Origin: Fasciola hepatica | Taxonomy: Eukaryota; Platyhelminthes; Trematoda; Plagiorchiida; Fasciolidae | DNA length: 64,000 nt | Direction: 5' to 3' | NCBI GenBank assembly: GCA_948099385.1 | Contig: CANUEZ040000156.1 | Coordinates: 5,353,501-5,417,500, forward strand | Shown: in pieces, positions 13,003-26,288 of the stretch | Numbering within the stretch: position 1 is the first letter of the stretch | How the letters are laid out: each line of letters starts with the position of its first letter | The notes under the pieces: generated by a model | Told to the model about the DNA's origin: nothing | The model's database searches: none | The model's input: the letters and a program-made list of their open reading frames with translations, nothing else | Program-made: the position numbers and the translations under genes

Positions 13003-13539
13003 CTGATTCCATTCAATAAACCGAATACCAGAACAAAAGGTCATTTGGGAATAAATCATCCCGTATATGAGGATAAGCAGAAGTTCACAAATTATGATTC
13101 CCATTACTCTCATATTGTGCATATCGAACTCGACGCATCCCAGAGTTGTACACTGCCACGTTGACATTGTTGCCTTAGTTTATGGATACCTAACATCGTT
13201 CTGTTTACCTGACTTATTCAAACTGTTTCTTAGAAATCATCCTTTGTCGTGTGTTGAAAAAGTGGCTGAGAATGACTGACACGAACAGTTTTGAAACAAT
13301 TCAGATCGTGATAAAACTTTGGGGGAATCTACTCAGAATTTTCAACTTTTGATAAAGGCATACAGAGCAGAACCCTAACAAACAATGTTCCGTATCCCTC
13401 AAATGGGACCGGAAGCTGGAATTAGGTATCTGTTTACTTACTTATGCTCGGTAATTACTTGATTGCCTGGTGGTATAAAGGATATCCGACAGATAATAGA
13501 CAGGTCTTGGCAAAGAATTTTAAAATCTGTCATCAGTAG

Positions 13540-14270
13540 ACTAACAAAATAAATAGAGGAACAGAGGAAGAGAACAGCAAATAAAATGGCAAAAGAAAAG
13601 GAAAACAGTAGTCTGTTCAACATTCCAATGTCTCAGGTTCGGTTTTTGGTGAGATAATCTGTGAAATTTCTTTAGGTAATTGGAAGTATTATTTACTTCC
13701 TCAAATTTGCATCGATGATTTTTATATACTTGACAAAATCTACTGTCACTAGGGGTTCTGTGGACTTGGTAGATGGGTCTAAAGGACAAACTGACTGACT
13801 AAAGGTGAATGTCCGTTCAAAGCAATAAAACAAATTTACCGTTGATTCGGGTCAAACGGAGAAATCGAAATGTAACACAGGTCACTGGAAAGGCATGTTG
13901 AATCCCTAGTTATCAGAAATAACCCGGCACAGAGCGACATAATCCGTATATTCAAACAAATTTATCCGAAAACAGGCCGATAGGTCAATATTGTAGGTGG
14001 TTAACGCAGCAGAGTAAAGGACAGCTTCATGAGACACTCCTGAATTATTCACTAAAGGTTTGGATATTTTAAAAGTTCTGTTGGTAAAATTGTCAGAGAA
14101 CAAGGTCAGTAAGACTCGGGGACAGCCAAATGATTCCGGTTTACGTAGGAGTAGACCGTGAGATGGAATCAAAAGTGTATGCATAATCTAGGACCAGAGG
14201 TACATCAACCAGTGCACCGTTACTATTGACGGGAAGATATGTAGGATGAGTAGAGATAAACGGCATGCGA
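13540..14270 (-). mobile_element. LINE remnant (jockey/CR1-like reverse transcriptase)
   Basis: On the minus strand in broken frames: FDSIS at about 14,175, HGLLLRKPESFG, a SDNFTNRTF palm segment, NNSGVSHEAVLYSAA (family GVPQGAVLSP), then LFEYTDYVALC at about 13,945 in place of the catalytic YADD motif (the second and third residues of YADD are changed). Past a shift comes STEPLVT, then the thumb-like EVNNTSNYLKKF. Stops and shifts throughout. Endonuclease and 3' end were not found, so this is an internal fragment. Confidence 0.7.
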
Positions 14271-14534
14271 GCAATTTCTCTGAACTTCTATATTGCACAG
14301 CAGTTCAAACGAGGTTATTAGCTGTTCACACTCTGAATTCATGTATTTCAGTTTAGACATGAATTTTGCTGTCACTCTGCGGTTTCTGCTTATCTAATTT
14401 ACTTTTCTCTTGGCGTTAGTCTCTGATGGTAATCGGGTGGTATAAGTCGATATAAGTCAAGCATCCATATTTGAAGACGTTCGATGAACTTATTGATTCT
14501 TATTGATCCGAATGGTACACTTTGTTGACTTCAG

Positions 14535-14612
14535 AGAGATTCGAAACCACGAATGGACGTCCCTCTTACTTGATTATACCAGTGATCTACCATCTGAGCA
14601 ACGAAACCTCGC
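14535..14612 (-). repeat. tRNA-like fragment, probably from a SINE
   Basis: Read on the minus strand, TTGCTCAGATGGTAGATC (14,601-14,584) resembles a polymerase III A box in a tRNA D arm, and GGTTTCGAATC (14,548-14,538) a B box in a T arm, at tRNA spacing. The stems pair poorly, so this is not a working tRNA gene. Confidence 0.5.
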
Positions 14613-14619
14613 ATCGTTT

Positions 14620-16300
14620 TTTTCCCCCGAGTGGGAGAAATAATTTGCCCACTTAAATTGCTTTTGCAATTGGAATCCTCCCAGGGATGGTGTCCATGCA
14701 TAGGTTAGAATCCCTCTGATATCTAATATTTTACATTTTTGATGGCCTAAAATATTTCAAATCAGCCAATTTTCATTTTTCAAATTGTGCTGTATCCACA
14801 CTGGTCGGACATTCATAACATATCCCTCGTTCAGAGTTTCTGGTCTTATTTCACTCGCTTACCTCGATTGTAAATTAACTAACCAGAACAAGGACATGAG
14901 TGGCCCCCCATGGAGATTGAAATAGTCTATTGTCTCCTTCTGTGTTTGTTTTTGACCGGTCTTTCCAAAATTGGAAGTGTCCCTTATTGAGCCTGAATAG
15001 CTTTGTGTCCCACAAAGGGGGTTGGTTTTATCCAACGAAATGGTTCACTGTGCAGTTACAATTTCTGATTTTGTGTTTTATTCTCTAAGATGGTCTGTGT
15101 TGATGTGTCTCACACTTGGAGATTTTGATAAAGCACAATTCACCGTGTTAATTTTCGGGTAGCATAAAGTGGCTTCCAGTCGTCAGGACCTAATGAGTTT
15201 CCCAGTTTGTAGAAAAACGATGTGGTGTGTTAAACACTTACGCACATAATTGCGCACATACTGACATCCAGTGGCTTGCAATTGACTCCTCAGAATCATT
15301 TGATTCAGAGAATGTCTTAGAAATGTGACATGTGGTAATCAAAACTTAGAATGGTTATAATATTCCATTGAAAATACCGCGTTGTCGGCATTACAAGTGT
15401 CTTGCTCATGATGATATGTATTTGAAGAAGAAAATATCTTATCTGTGTACACCTGACCCAGCTCTTTAAGGCTTATGCTGAATACTTGACATGAAAAAAT
15501 ATGCAGATACAACCTGCCATTCACATTGTACGAAGTCACGCGGTGCATTATGTAATTGATGAAGAAAAAAGAATTGTTGTAACTTTTCTGTGATTCATTG
15601 TGGATCTATATGATAGCCATCACCAGGTATAATATACAGACCGATGAACTTACACTTGAGTTAGGTACACAGGCAATGGCTTGACAATTAATGTCCCGCT
15701 TCGAATAAGGCAGACTTTTCCATATGGTTGAACTCTGCACTGGAAAGAGCACGGGTAGCGTCATATTCAAAAGCAACAATTTTCTCCCGCAATTTGTTTG
15801 AAATTGACTACTGACCCCCGGCGTCTATTATAACTGAACCTTTTCGCATCCTTTATTCCCGCATTCTTCACTCAGTGCTCCACTAGGGAATATCATGGGC
15901 TAGCATCAACCATCAACAATTAAATGATTGAATAAACTATTTATTTTCCGCAGGATTTACTCATGACGAACGGGTTTGCTCCACTGTAATCCACGAAAGG
16001 CTCTTGTATATAGAAGGATAATTAAAGTGTCGGATTGTTGAACTGTGCAGGTTGCATAACGATGCCATGCTGCTATTGTAAGTGTTCGGGCAGCAAACTG
16101 CATTTGGATCCGTATCTAGTAGAAACCTGTAAACCTACAGCGTTATTTTTCTTTCATCGTGCCATTTTCCGACCTCCACTGAGGGACAGGATGCGTACTG
16201 ACATGACTGAAATTAACCAATATCCCATATGTTAGAGTCTCTCAGGATTTGTATAGAATCAGTTTGTTTGCGTTAGTGTTTCATATCTCATACCTAACCG
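14620..16300. other. No supported feature
   Basis: Only short chance frames. I see no repeat, tRNA or protein motif. Confidence 0.4.
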
Positions 16301-16319
16301 GTTATACTACAGACATTTT

Positions 16320-17978
16320 CAGCTCCCCAAAGTCAATGGATTGCAATTGATGGTGAGCGGGTTTTATGTTCTTATGGTACAACCGGCCTTTATCTCTCCA
16401 AACAAAGGTCGGACAGAGAAGCTTTTCTATACAGCAACTGTCCTATGTCTATGGATACATCTGATGCTGTTCAGTAGTAAACCGACCACTAGAAAGCACG
16501 GAAGTGCTGAATTGCAGTTGCTGATTTCAGCAAGTGTTTATGAATTCAGTAAACGCCGTAAACACAAAAACTACATCTGTTGGTATTCGTTCACAGGTAA
16601 AACCCGTTACAAAGAGTTTTGCGTGCGTGGACGTCTTTGTGTGAAAATGATAATACAGAATGACTATTCCCATATGAATAACGTACAAAAGTCATCATGG
16701 GTTGCAGTGCAAGAGTGGTTGCTTAAAGGTACACTACTGATTTACTCTACTGTTAATTAGCTTCCTGGTTTGTCCAGTAAACTGGAGTTTTACGAGAGGA
16801 TTGGACCTTGTCGAGACATTGGTCCTGAACGAGATAGAGGGATGTCCGGTAGCGTATTCTGAGTTGCTTTTTAAGTGATTTTGTATGCACATGATCCTTC
16901 ATCAGTTAAAACGGTGAAAACGATAAAGCCAGCAGGGCTGGCCCTCTCGATATTCAAGTTATGGTTTTGACTTAAATAAACCCATGTGGTGGTAATCATT
17001 TTGAATAAGATAACGTTTTTTCAATAGAAGCGGTTTGGTATCATTTTCATCCGCCTCTGAGCATACGTTAGATTGCATGATCGTGGTACGTGTCTCTCAG
17101 CGAAAACTCGACTGGAAACCAACACATTTTATCTATGACAATGATAGAGACTGGAAAGTGACTAGAGAAAGCTATCGATTGCATAATACAGTTATATCTG
17201 GCTGCTGTTACTGGATATTTTTCAACTCGTGGGTTCCCCTCCCCCGGGACTATTCCCTTTTGGACCACTCTGCGAGCAATACATGTTGTGGTATTGGATC
17301 TAATGTCTTGCTTTTTATAATGAGTACAATAATAATAAGTACGAAATTATTAGCCAGTTTCTGAAACCAGATTTGCTAAGTGATTCGTGGAACTGAATCT
17401 TCAGATGCCGATAATTTTCTCATAACTTCCTTCGTACATGGCCGGTGATAAGCAGCACAGAACAGTTGATAGAACAGCAGCAATGTACACTCAGCTGTGG
17501 GCAAAAAACGAATGTCATTTTGACGAGATAGATGACTAGGGATGAAAAAATTCGAGAGTGTAATCAATGTAATCGTGGATACTCCAACTGAGATCCGCCT
17601 TCAGGGTTAAAGGCAGCTGTCTAGATATCAGAAGATGTCCACCTGATATGTTGTCTATAACAAAACCTTGTGGTTTTGTGTTGGTAATTTCCACAGGAGG
17701 TATGTGATGCTACTGACTTGACGGGCCCACACATTCACGAACAGTCTCGTTTATCTGAACGGCTACCGAAATTAGCAGTTTCATTTGCTCTGCTTGTGTA
17801 CACCTTCGACACTCTCTTGCGTTCCTCCAATACACACGTTATCACGCCCCAGCATTCCGAGTATTTTTCATTTGCGCGCCGTGGAGTTCTGTCCTTATTG
17901 TGTTACCAATCGAAGACCGTTTGTGATAGAAAAACACGGGTGCAGGTCCCGTCTAAACTCATGAGATTTCTAAAGTAG
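16320..17978 (+). other. Cluster of unassigned plus-strand open frames
   Basis: Three open frames (about 139, 109 and 86 codons) follow each other at 16,341-16,760, 17,035-17,364 and 17,718-17,978. The first begins after a good acceptor (ACATTTTCAG at 16,322). An internal acceptor TTCACAG at about 16,597 opens a more coding-looking part (KTRYKEFCVRGRLCVKM). No family is recognised, and frames of this length are expected a few times by chance in 64 kb. They lie just upstream of the gypsy fossil and could be its decayed 5' part. Confidence 0.2.
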
Positions 17979-18127
17979 AGAGCCCAAACAACAAAGTCAC
18001 TCCTACAAGGACCCACGCCAATCGGATTTATTTATCTACGTCTATACATATATCGTCAAATAGACGTGAAACCCCAGGAACTTGTACAATGTTCTTGCTT
18101 TATTTCTATCACATATGCCCATGAGAT

Positions 18128-21030
18128 GTGTCATATTTTCCACTATTTTTACAGCTTCTCGATTCTCCCTTACAAATCGTTTATAACCCCACTATAAATA
18201 TGGCAATCAAGGACCGTAGGCCTGACCCAGAACCATCCGCATTGAAACCCTTCATAGCCATCACTGAGTTTTTCACTGACAGCCCTCAACTGTGGTTTAG
18301 AATGCCGGACGCAGACTTTCAGACTGTTGGGTCACAGGTGGACGTACTCGTTACTTGTGAACTCTTAGCCGTGATGACTCAGATAATCGACTTGATTTTC
18401 AGCAATTATTGATATAATGCCGTGAAAGAGGCGGTAATCGGTAGCCCTTTGCCATCAAAATCGTCAAGACTAAATCCGAACTGCAGGCCCTTCTGCCTAC
18501 ACGTCCAAGCTGAGGCTATTCGTCCCCTTTTTCCACGGTGACTAATAGTAAACCACCATATCGTCATTTAAGGCCTTGTCGCTTGACTCCGAACATGCTC
18601 CACGGGGCACAGGCTGAGTTCAAACATGCTGAAACTGGGGATAATACACCCGCCTAGTAGCCTTTGAGCCAAGCCTTTTCCTATGGTTTTCAAACCTAGC
18701 GGTGACGGGCGTCCCTGGGATGACCATAAAGATCATAATCGAGCTGCCGACCCATTTGGTTGTGCTTTTTTCAACCGCATCGATCTAGTGAGAGCGTTCC
18801 ATCGATGCAGGGCAGCCGAAGCCGACACACACAAAAACCGCTGTCACAACTGCATTCGGGTTAGTGAATTTTGTGCACAGGCCTTTGGAGCTCAGCAGTT
18901 TAGCACGAATTTTTAAAAGTTCCATGCACGAATCAATACGCGGTTTGAAAAAAGTATACTTATTTTGAGTCGACATTTTGGTTTGCAAGTTCCTCGGAGT
19001 AAGAGCACTTTTACCGCCTGCACCCCTTGTCCGAACGCCCAAGTCAAAACTGCGTAACTTTATTCCCTAAATAATGCGAACTGGGTGAAACCGGTACCAC
19101 TTTCATAGATCACGACGTATCAAACCCGGGGATACGCACTCTCCAAGACAAGGTAGCGGCAATTGGCCACTATCCTGATCCTCACTCTTACCAGCAGTTG
19201 CTCCGGTTCGCTGGTTTGGTTAATTGCTGCTGCCGGTTCATCCCCCGCTACTCCGAAATAATGCTATCCCTTACTGAACGTTTACGTAGAAGCAAGCTGT
19301 AACTCACATTCCCCGACATGGTACAAGCAGCATTTACTACAGTGAAGGAAGTTATCTTCGAAACAGCACTTCTTGCACTCCTAGACTCTTCTACTCTTTT
19401 CGCATTAGGGATGGATATTTCCGACAGTGCGATTGAAGCAGTGCTGCCGCCTTTCGAGTCCTGGTAACCGATAGCCTTCTTCTCTGAGCGTCTCCGACTT
19501 GACGAAATCCCATGTAGCGTATTTAGCAGAAAACTACAAGCAATTTATTTGGGCCCCCAAAATTTCCGGCACATACTCAATGGTTACACATTCACAGTGT
19601 CCTTGAATCATAAACCACTAGTGTACACTTTCCCTTTACCCTCTGATCGCTATTCACCTGGCGAGGTTTGCTACTTAAACTGCTTTTCGCAAGCAACGAC
19701 GAATATCTGAAATCCTGTTGCAGACTAACTCTCACGCATACACAATATCATAGACCCACTACAGATGGTCAGTGACCTAGAAGCGACCACCGCAGCCTTC
19801 GCAAATGATCTCAGTGCATCTAGTGCCAGTACCGCTGCCAAATTCGGATGTACCTAATATCTGCGATGTCCCACAAGGTCAACCCGACAACTAGTCTCTG
19901 CTGCTTTTCGTGGAAACGTTTATAGCGGTCTCCATAGCTAGTCACGTCCTAGAGTGAATTCTTCAGTGAAACTAATCACCGAGTGATTATTTGATCTTGC
20001 AGTAAAAGTGGCGTACCTCTTTCGGCTCTCGTATAACTTCAGTGTCCATGCATCACGCTGGACCTGTTTTCGGATCATTCTCCAAGTTAGACACACTTTT
20101 TCACCACGTGTTTGTGGATCTCGTAGGCCCGCACTCGCAATTCAACGGTAACGTCTATATCAAGCCCCGTGTGGATCGTTTTACTAGCTGACCACATGTC
20201 ATTTCTATTCCCTGTTCTACCTTAGAGGATGCTGCAAGTGCTTTGCTAACTGGCTGGGTGAGTCAGTTTGGTTGCCCTGCTAGTAACCACTGATCGCGGT
20301 TCTCATTTTGGTGGTGCCTTCCACAATATTCTGAACATACTTGGTTCCAGACGCAACAAAATGATGGCGTAGCATTCTCGGTCTAATGACTTGATGGAGC
20401 GATTACATCGCGAAATAAAAGCTCCTATTCGTTTTCGCGATAATCCTTTATAGGGCGAGGTGTTGCTGATGGTTCTCTTAGGACTGCGCAACACCGTTAG
20501 TGCAGAGGTAAGTGTTATACCTGCTGAACAGGTTTATTTTTGTTTATTGAGGCTCCCAGGTGAGCTAGTTTCTCTATCACAGCCTGTAAGCTTTGATTAT
20601 GGGGATACTCAAAATGTTTGTCACACCAAATGCGGGTGCTAAAGACCACCTCATCAAGGAAATGAGCTGTCAGCACCTACTTACCTACCTCTCTAGCAAC
20701 CGTCAGGCATGTGTTCATCCGTGCAGAAGTGCGATCACCACTGCACCTGGCTTACTCTGGCGCGTTCCTCGCTGCTCATCGAAAATAGAAGACCTTCGCA
20801 GTAGAATTCGGGGCTGGAAAACAGACTATCTTTATAGATCGCGTTAAAATATCCTTCTTTGAGACGGAACCGTCCCTGAATATCCCAGCCAATGCTTTCA
20901 CGTGGTTAGAACCTACGGTTAGCCGTCCTCTGTCGGTACCTATTAATACCTCTAACAATTCTCGCCTACCACTTGCAACACCGAAATCCACGGAAGATGA
21001 AGGTGCTGTAGTTAACCGGAGAAATCGATG
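18128..21030 (+). mobile_element. Ty3/gypsy retrotransposon remnant, gag-RT-RNase H-integrase
   Basis: A long fossil with protein traces in canonical order. Gag-like: FTDSPQLWFRMPDADFQ at about 18,270-18,320. Reverse transcriptase: LKLGIIHPPSSL at about 18,630, GRPWDDH, then NRIDLVRAFHRCRAAEADT at 18,765-18,825. The segment between the NRA and NRIDL blocks is shorter than in the family, so a deletion is likely. The connection (LVWLIAAAGSS, originally GLVNFYRRF) is near 19,210. RNase H: ISDSAI-like at about 19,420 and FRHILNGYTFTV at about 19,565. Integrase core: DLVGPHSQFNGNVYIK at about 20,120 and VDRFTS, ending in a chromatin-end region with IDRVKISFF at about 20,838. Many stops and shifts. 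I could not find LTRs, and the catalytic RT aspartate pair is not recognisable. Confidence 0.82.
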
Positions 21031-21039
21031 AAGACACGA

Positions 21040-24010
21040 GTTACAACAGCTTCTTGGTTCTCAGAATTTGTATCCAGTGTATATATTAGGTTTGCTCTTC
21101 ATATTCCACTAAATATTTAGGTGTGCATACGTGAGGGAAGGAGTACATGCAGCTTATCACAACAGGAGCAGAGATTGCCAGCACTGTGCAATTAGGTTCC
21201 TCTCAGTCGAATACCTGACCGCACCGCAAAGCTCACTTTTCTTGAGTTTATCGACTTCCAGCTCGTCCTACTGAACAAATCCAGGTGAACCTTCAGTACC
21301 CTCTGTGCCTCAGACCCTACGCTCATTGGATCATGGCTCCTTTCCGTTAACGCCAGTCACTGGCCTGTTTACCATAGCAATAAATATAAACACCACGTGC
21401 ACATGGAACTTTGGGGATACACCAAAAATGACGAATCCATCTGCTCAATCACCTCTATCCTAATGAGACCGCAAGGTGGATATAGCCACGTAGAAAGCAC
21501 TGTTAAGTAGGACTTTCGTTTTGCCATCGTTGTTTAACGGCCAATGTGGGTCGTGGAGAATGGATTGTGCTGGTGTTGGTGTCTCTTTCGATCGAGGTGG
21601 GAGGCATGGAGAATGTCTCTAACCATCAGAACCGAGCTGCCAAACCAGCTTGTTGTTTTCGAACACCTGGATCATTGTCTGGTGAAACTTGTCCTAATGG
21701 GCCGGACAGCTCGAGTTAGTCTGACCAAGAAACCGTTTCGACTCTTTAACATGAAGGTGTGCAGTTACTTAACATTGACAGAAGCGACTGAACCACTAGG
21801 CAGTACGGGATCGGTTGGGTGAACGGTGCACGGCAAATACAGGAAGAGTGTTGTTAGTGATTCAGGTTTTCTGAGAAGTGCAGATACGGACTGACGAGAT
21901 AAGGTGGCAGTTATGGGAGGGATTGAAATGCCGGTTACGTCCATTTGTATCGAGCTCAGGATGGTGGTGTCCTCTAGCGTCCTAAGGGAATAAGAGGAGT
22001 TGCGACCAGAAGACGAGAAACGAGTGATTCCTGTGGCAACCACAGCAAGGTTCATTGGTTTCGGCCTTTCCCTGGTGTTCTAAATGATACTATCTGAAGG
22101 GATTATGGCTTGAGCTGACCATTTAGGCGTAGCTGAAAAGTTGATGAATAGGTTCTGGTGAGCCTGCTAGTTATTTCAGTAACGATACCAATACATTTGA
22201 TGAGTTAATCTGTTAAAAACTGTCCAACAATTCTCTCACGCTTGATCATCCGGTCGCGCCTTCTTGTTATTTTACTGTTGAAGCAGTTTTGCTTCTAACT
22301 GACTGGACGGTGCTCCTGTCCAATGTACGGGAGTAAATACTTATCTCTGCCACATTCATATTTCGGTGAATGAGTGTGAACAGCAGCTTGCTTGGGATGT
22401 TTCTTTAACTCACCATCTACGGAATTATTTAGAAACCTATTCGGTATATTTCTATTCCACATAATTTTACCGACACTGTCGAAGTTAAAAGAACACAGAT
22501 ATATGTTTTCAGTCAGAAATTTCGGCCACTACACGGCCCCATAAAACTGTTCTATTTTGCCACAAATTGATTACCATTAATTTCAGTTTTGGTAAATGAA
22601 ACTAAATGAAACTTGTCAACCTGTCCAGCATTTCCCAAAGCTACTTGGTCTGATACCTAGTCGTAACTATCGGGATATACTCAACTATCGGGTCACACGA
22701 ATTGTGTTCAAGTTTGAACAAAGCTCCGATAACCTAGCACACAGAAACAGCAGTTACAGTGCATTTTGACAAAACCGTCCAACTTGATTTTTATACCTAT
22801 TTGAGGCCTTCAGTAAACTTAGTGACAGGAAGTTGACTTATATAAATAATGGGATTTTAATCCCACCACATGCGAGTTATTGACACAAAGGCCATAACCA
22901 AGTTAAACTTGCAGTCAGATTTGCTGAACTCAACTTTTCTAGGTGACTAAATACCACTTGTCATAGGCCACATCAACCTTGATGAGGTATTCGATGGTAA
23001 TTGGACAATCTATGTATCAGGATAAAAATATAAAAAGTCGAGCCATTGCACTTGGCCATTTATAGAGTTTCGGGCTTCCAGTAAATCCATCCAACCAGTG
23101 ATTATAAACAAGATATGACTCTGTATCATGAGAATTGAGGTTTTGGTATCCATACAACCTATTATTCATGCCACTATTATTATTTCATTTTATTCCTACT
23201 TTGCAGTACTGATGATTATTTCGGTCCGTCGATTAGGTTACTACTGAAAAGTAGCAATCAGAAAACCGGCGAAATCCGTGAACCGTTATCGGTTGTTTTA
23301 ACTGCACTAGAATCATTGAATTCTACCACGATCAGGAGAACGAGAGAAAACCACCAGGTTACTTTGCAAGCAGGTTAGCAATGAACTCTTTGCCGGTGGA
23401 TGACGTGCCTCTGAGCAAATACTACTCATGTTAGTATTCAACTGGGACGTTCTGTGCATGGGGCAACAAAACTGAACAACGTGACCAGTTAATTCACAAT
23501 GAACGAGACCGTGGTGGTTCATATACCTTTTGACGGCTCACTTGATTTACCTAGGTAGGTTAATCCGATCCCTTTGGGGTTCATAATAACACTTTTGAGG
23601 ATGAGGGTTGCCAATTCTGGTGTCGTACACCGTTTTCTTAGGCGGAAAACGTAATTTTTCTCACAAGAGATCAGAAAGAAGCGAAATTTAACTACTGCTA
23701 GTGTTGTCAGTAGCAACATTAGAATATCGAACTGTTTGCTCTTTCTAGCACACCGCCAACACTCAAGTTGTCCAATGATGGCGAGGTTTCATACATAGCC
23801 TTCTGTTCGAAGACCGTCCAATCGACCAAGAGCACCAAACATTGTAATTGTTTTTTCAAAAAGGTCGTGACGGATTTTTTTCGCGCTTATACCTATTCTA
23901 CTTATTGGGCGTGTTTTGTTTTTACATAAATGCAGTTGCGCTCGATGGTTTAGAGTGTAATTTTTTCCATCTGTTGCCATGGTCAACAAGGAAACGATCA
24001 ATGGAGGTTG
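21040..24010. other. Intergenic, no clear gene
   Basis: No domain seen. Open frames face each other at 21,544-22,055. Minus-strand frames at 23,313-23,719 include a possible GTAAATC donor after a TYLG segment (about 23,549), but no phase-compatible partner exon was found. Confidence 0.35.
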
Positions 24011-24019
24011 AGCCAATGG

Positions 24020-24021
<2 letters not shown>

Positions 24022-24064
<43 letters not shown>
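24022..24064. repeat. (TA)n microsatellite
   Basis: Uninterrupted TA dinucleotide run of about 21 units. It is read in one chance frame as an Ile-Tyr repeat, which is not a protein feature. Confidence 0.95.
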
Positions 24065-24066
<2 letters not shown>

Positions 24067-24539
24067 CAAATGACACAGCCAGGTAAGTAACCAATGCTAA
24101 TAGGACCCAGAACTATTCGACCAAGAGCAGTTACGACCGATTTACTCAGGAAGGGGTCATACGAAATTGTAGTGCAGTGCGGTCACGGTACAGAGAATAG
24201 ATCAACAAACTTCCAAGCTAACACGGAATAGTTGCTACAGTTACAGAATAAGAAAATTCTATAGAGTTAGAACATGTAGGAAAATCAACTGTGAAGGATT
24301 TCTTATAATTTTTACCTGGACAATGAAAAAGAGAAGTGCATCAAGGTGAACAAATAAATCTCGCAATACGGTTTTCACCAAAATGCACCCCTAATAATAA
24401 GCTGTGGTTTTGAGTCTCGGTGCTTCATTTCGGAATACTTCAAACATGCTCAACACATTTGGGCTTTTACTTGGTGTTTTCCACTGACGCATGAGCTCAA
24501 ATTATGAGATTTTTATGAAGGGCAGACACATTTATAATT

Positions 24540-24750
24540 GGTTTGGTTGACTAACCCTATGATCCAACCTTTCACGCAAAAACCCCAGGACACCCGGTTA
24601 ATCCTGAATAGGAAGCAACAGACTCGAGTTCCTCTCTGGTGGAAGCTTTTCAGTGGTGCATATACTCTGCTACACCCAAGGTTTGAACCCGGGACTTTTC
24701 ACCTCGAAAGCGCGTGCCTCACCACTGTGCCTCCCTGCTCATATCCGGGC
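24540..24750 (-). mobile_element. tRNA-derived SINE
   Basis: On the minus strand GGCACAGTGGTGAGG (24,731-24,717) is an A-box-like D arm and GGGTTCAAACC (24,690-24,680) a B box in a T arm, at tRNA spacing. The body continues to about 24,540. Read on the plus strand, the antisense of the tRNA part gives PRFEPGTFHLESACLTT, a familiar spurious peptide from SINEs in animal gene predictions. Target-site duplications were not resolved. Confidence 0.65.
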
Positions 24751-25929
24751 TAATCTGATAATCCGAGTTAGGTTCTTTCAGATGTCTTCCTTCGTGACAG
24801 TTAGCCATGTTCGGCAGCTTGGAAAGGAGACACGGTACCTGTCTCCAAAACTCCAAGTAATGTCTCCCACCAAAATCAGGTCTTCTTCACAGGATGGGCC
24901 GTTCTACCTACATCTGAACCTGCTGTTTACGGTCTGTAGATTAACATCCCACACATCATACTCCACTTTTCAGTACAAGTGATGCTCGCAAAGTGATGGT
25001 CGTCTGCCGTGCATCGGAAAGTCAGTCTCAGGGGGGTTACTCCACAAGATAACCAAGTAATTTTGTCTTTCAAGACTAATAGTGTGCTGAAGAATCATTC
25101 AGTTGTACACTGGAAATCTATTACTTGAATGACTAGTCATTTTTTCGTTATTCACGTGATCTTCACAGATACATTTGGAAATATCTCTGAAATTATTAAA
25201 AGTGATATGATGGCGGCAGCAAAGCAGTTCAATAGAGGTTCAGGGCATGTCTGGGGAGCGGGCTGGTATTTCTAAACAGCATCAATAGTGATCAAGTAAA
25301 GATAGATTCTGAAGAAGTTGAAAATTAAAACACGCGGTAAATTAGCAGTAACGAACGAACGTACTACAGTCACTATGCAATAAATTGTATAACTTATGCT
25401 TAAAAGTTAGTGGGATTTCGTAACTTGGTGACACCATAGCCAGAGGCGTAAAACTAAATTATTATCAGGTACTATCAAATTTACCATTAGGTCAAAGAAA
25501 ACGTTCGTGTGAAGAATCAAAGTTGTACACTTTTAAAGCCATACAACTAACAGAATATGATAAGATGTTTAAAGAATGTGGTGAAAGTGAGTACACTGAA
25601 TTGGACCAATTTTTCGAAGTGCAGTTTTGGGAAACTGGAGTTATGGCTGCTGTCTTCTAACCGCTTGCAATTCGTCTGTCCTTTAGACATTGGCTAAATA
25701 AGTGTGAAAGAGTAGAACAAAGTGTAACCACGCATTGCCTATAGTCTGGGACAGCCGAAAGAGTTTATTATTTTCGAAAACCACATGTTTGTAACTACAT
25801 TAAGATGACACCACTATCGACCAGTTCTAATTACAAAACCATTTCCTATGTACGAGAATCGAGAGGTATTTAAAAAAAGCTCAGTGAAAAACACCCAGAA
25901 TATTTCGTGTAATTTCTTCTACTGTAACT

Positions 25930-25931
<2 letters not shown>

Positions 25932-26009
<78 letters not shown>
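25932..26009. repeat. (TA)n microsatellite
   Basis: About 78 bases of TA/AT repeat with one phase slip (TAATATA) near 25,970. It lies about 280 bases upstream of the Penelope-type endonuclease fragment. Confidence 0.95.
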
Positions 26010-26010
<1 letters not shown>

Positions 26011-26288
26011 TTCAACTCAGCCAATCAACAATGCATAGACTCGGCACCTGTATTGTGGCTAACCAACATGTGTCGATAAACTGTACAAAGAAGACGGCAC
26101 TCAAAAACTAGAGCTGCAACACTTGAGCTCTGTCGTTCAAAATAACAACTACCCGAGAGAATTATTCACCGATGGGCTAGGAAACAAACCAGTGACACAA
26201 AAAGGATGACTTAGAGTGGTTAACATTTGTTGGTAACGAATACAGATCGGACTCATCGGAGCCACTAAGGAAAGCATTCGATATATAT

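Noticed and set aside
24538..24753. PRFEPGTFHLESACLTT-like peptide
   Set aside because: It is the antisense of the tRNA-like head of a SINE, a known source of false proteins.
25848..26111. Ile-Tyr repeat protein
   Set aside because: Translation of the TA microsatellite.
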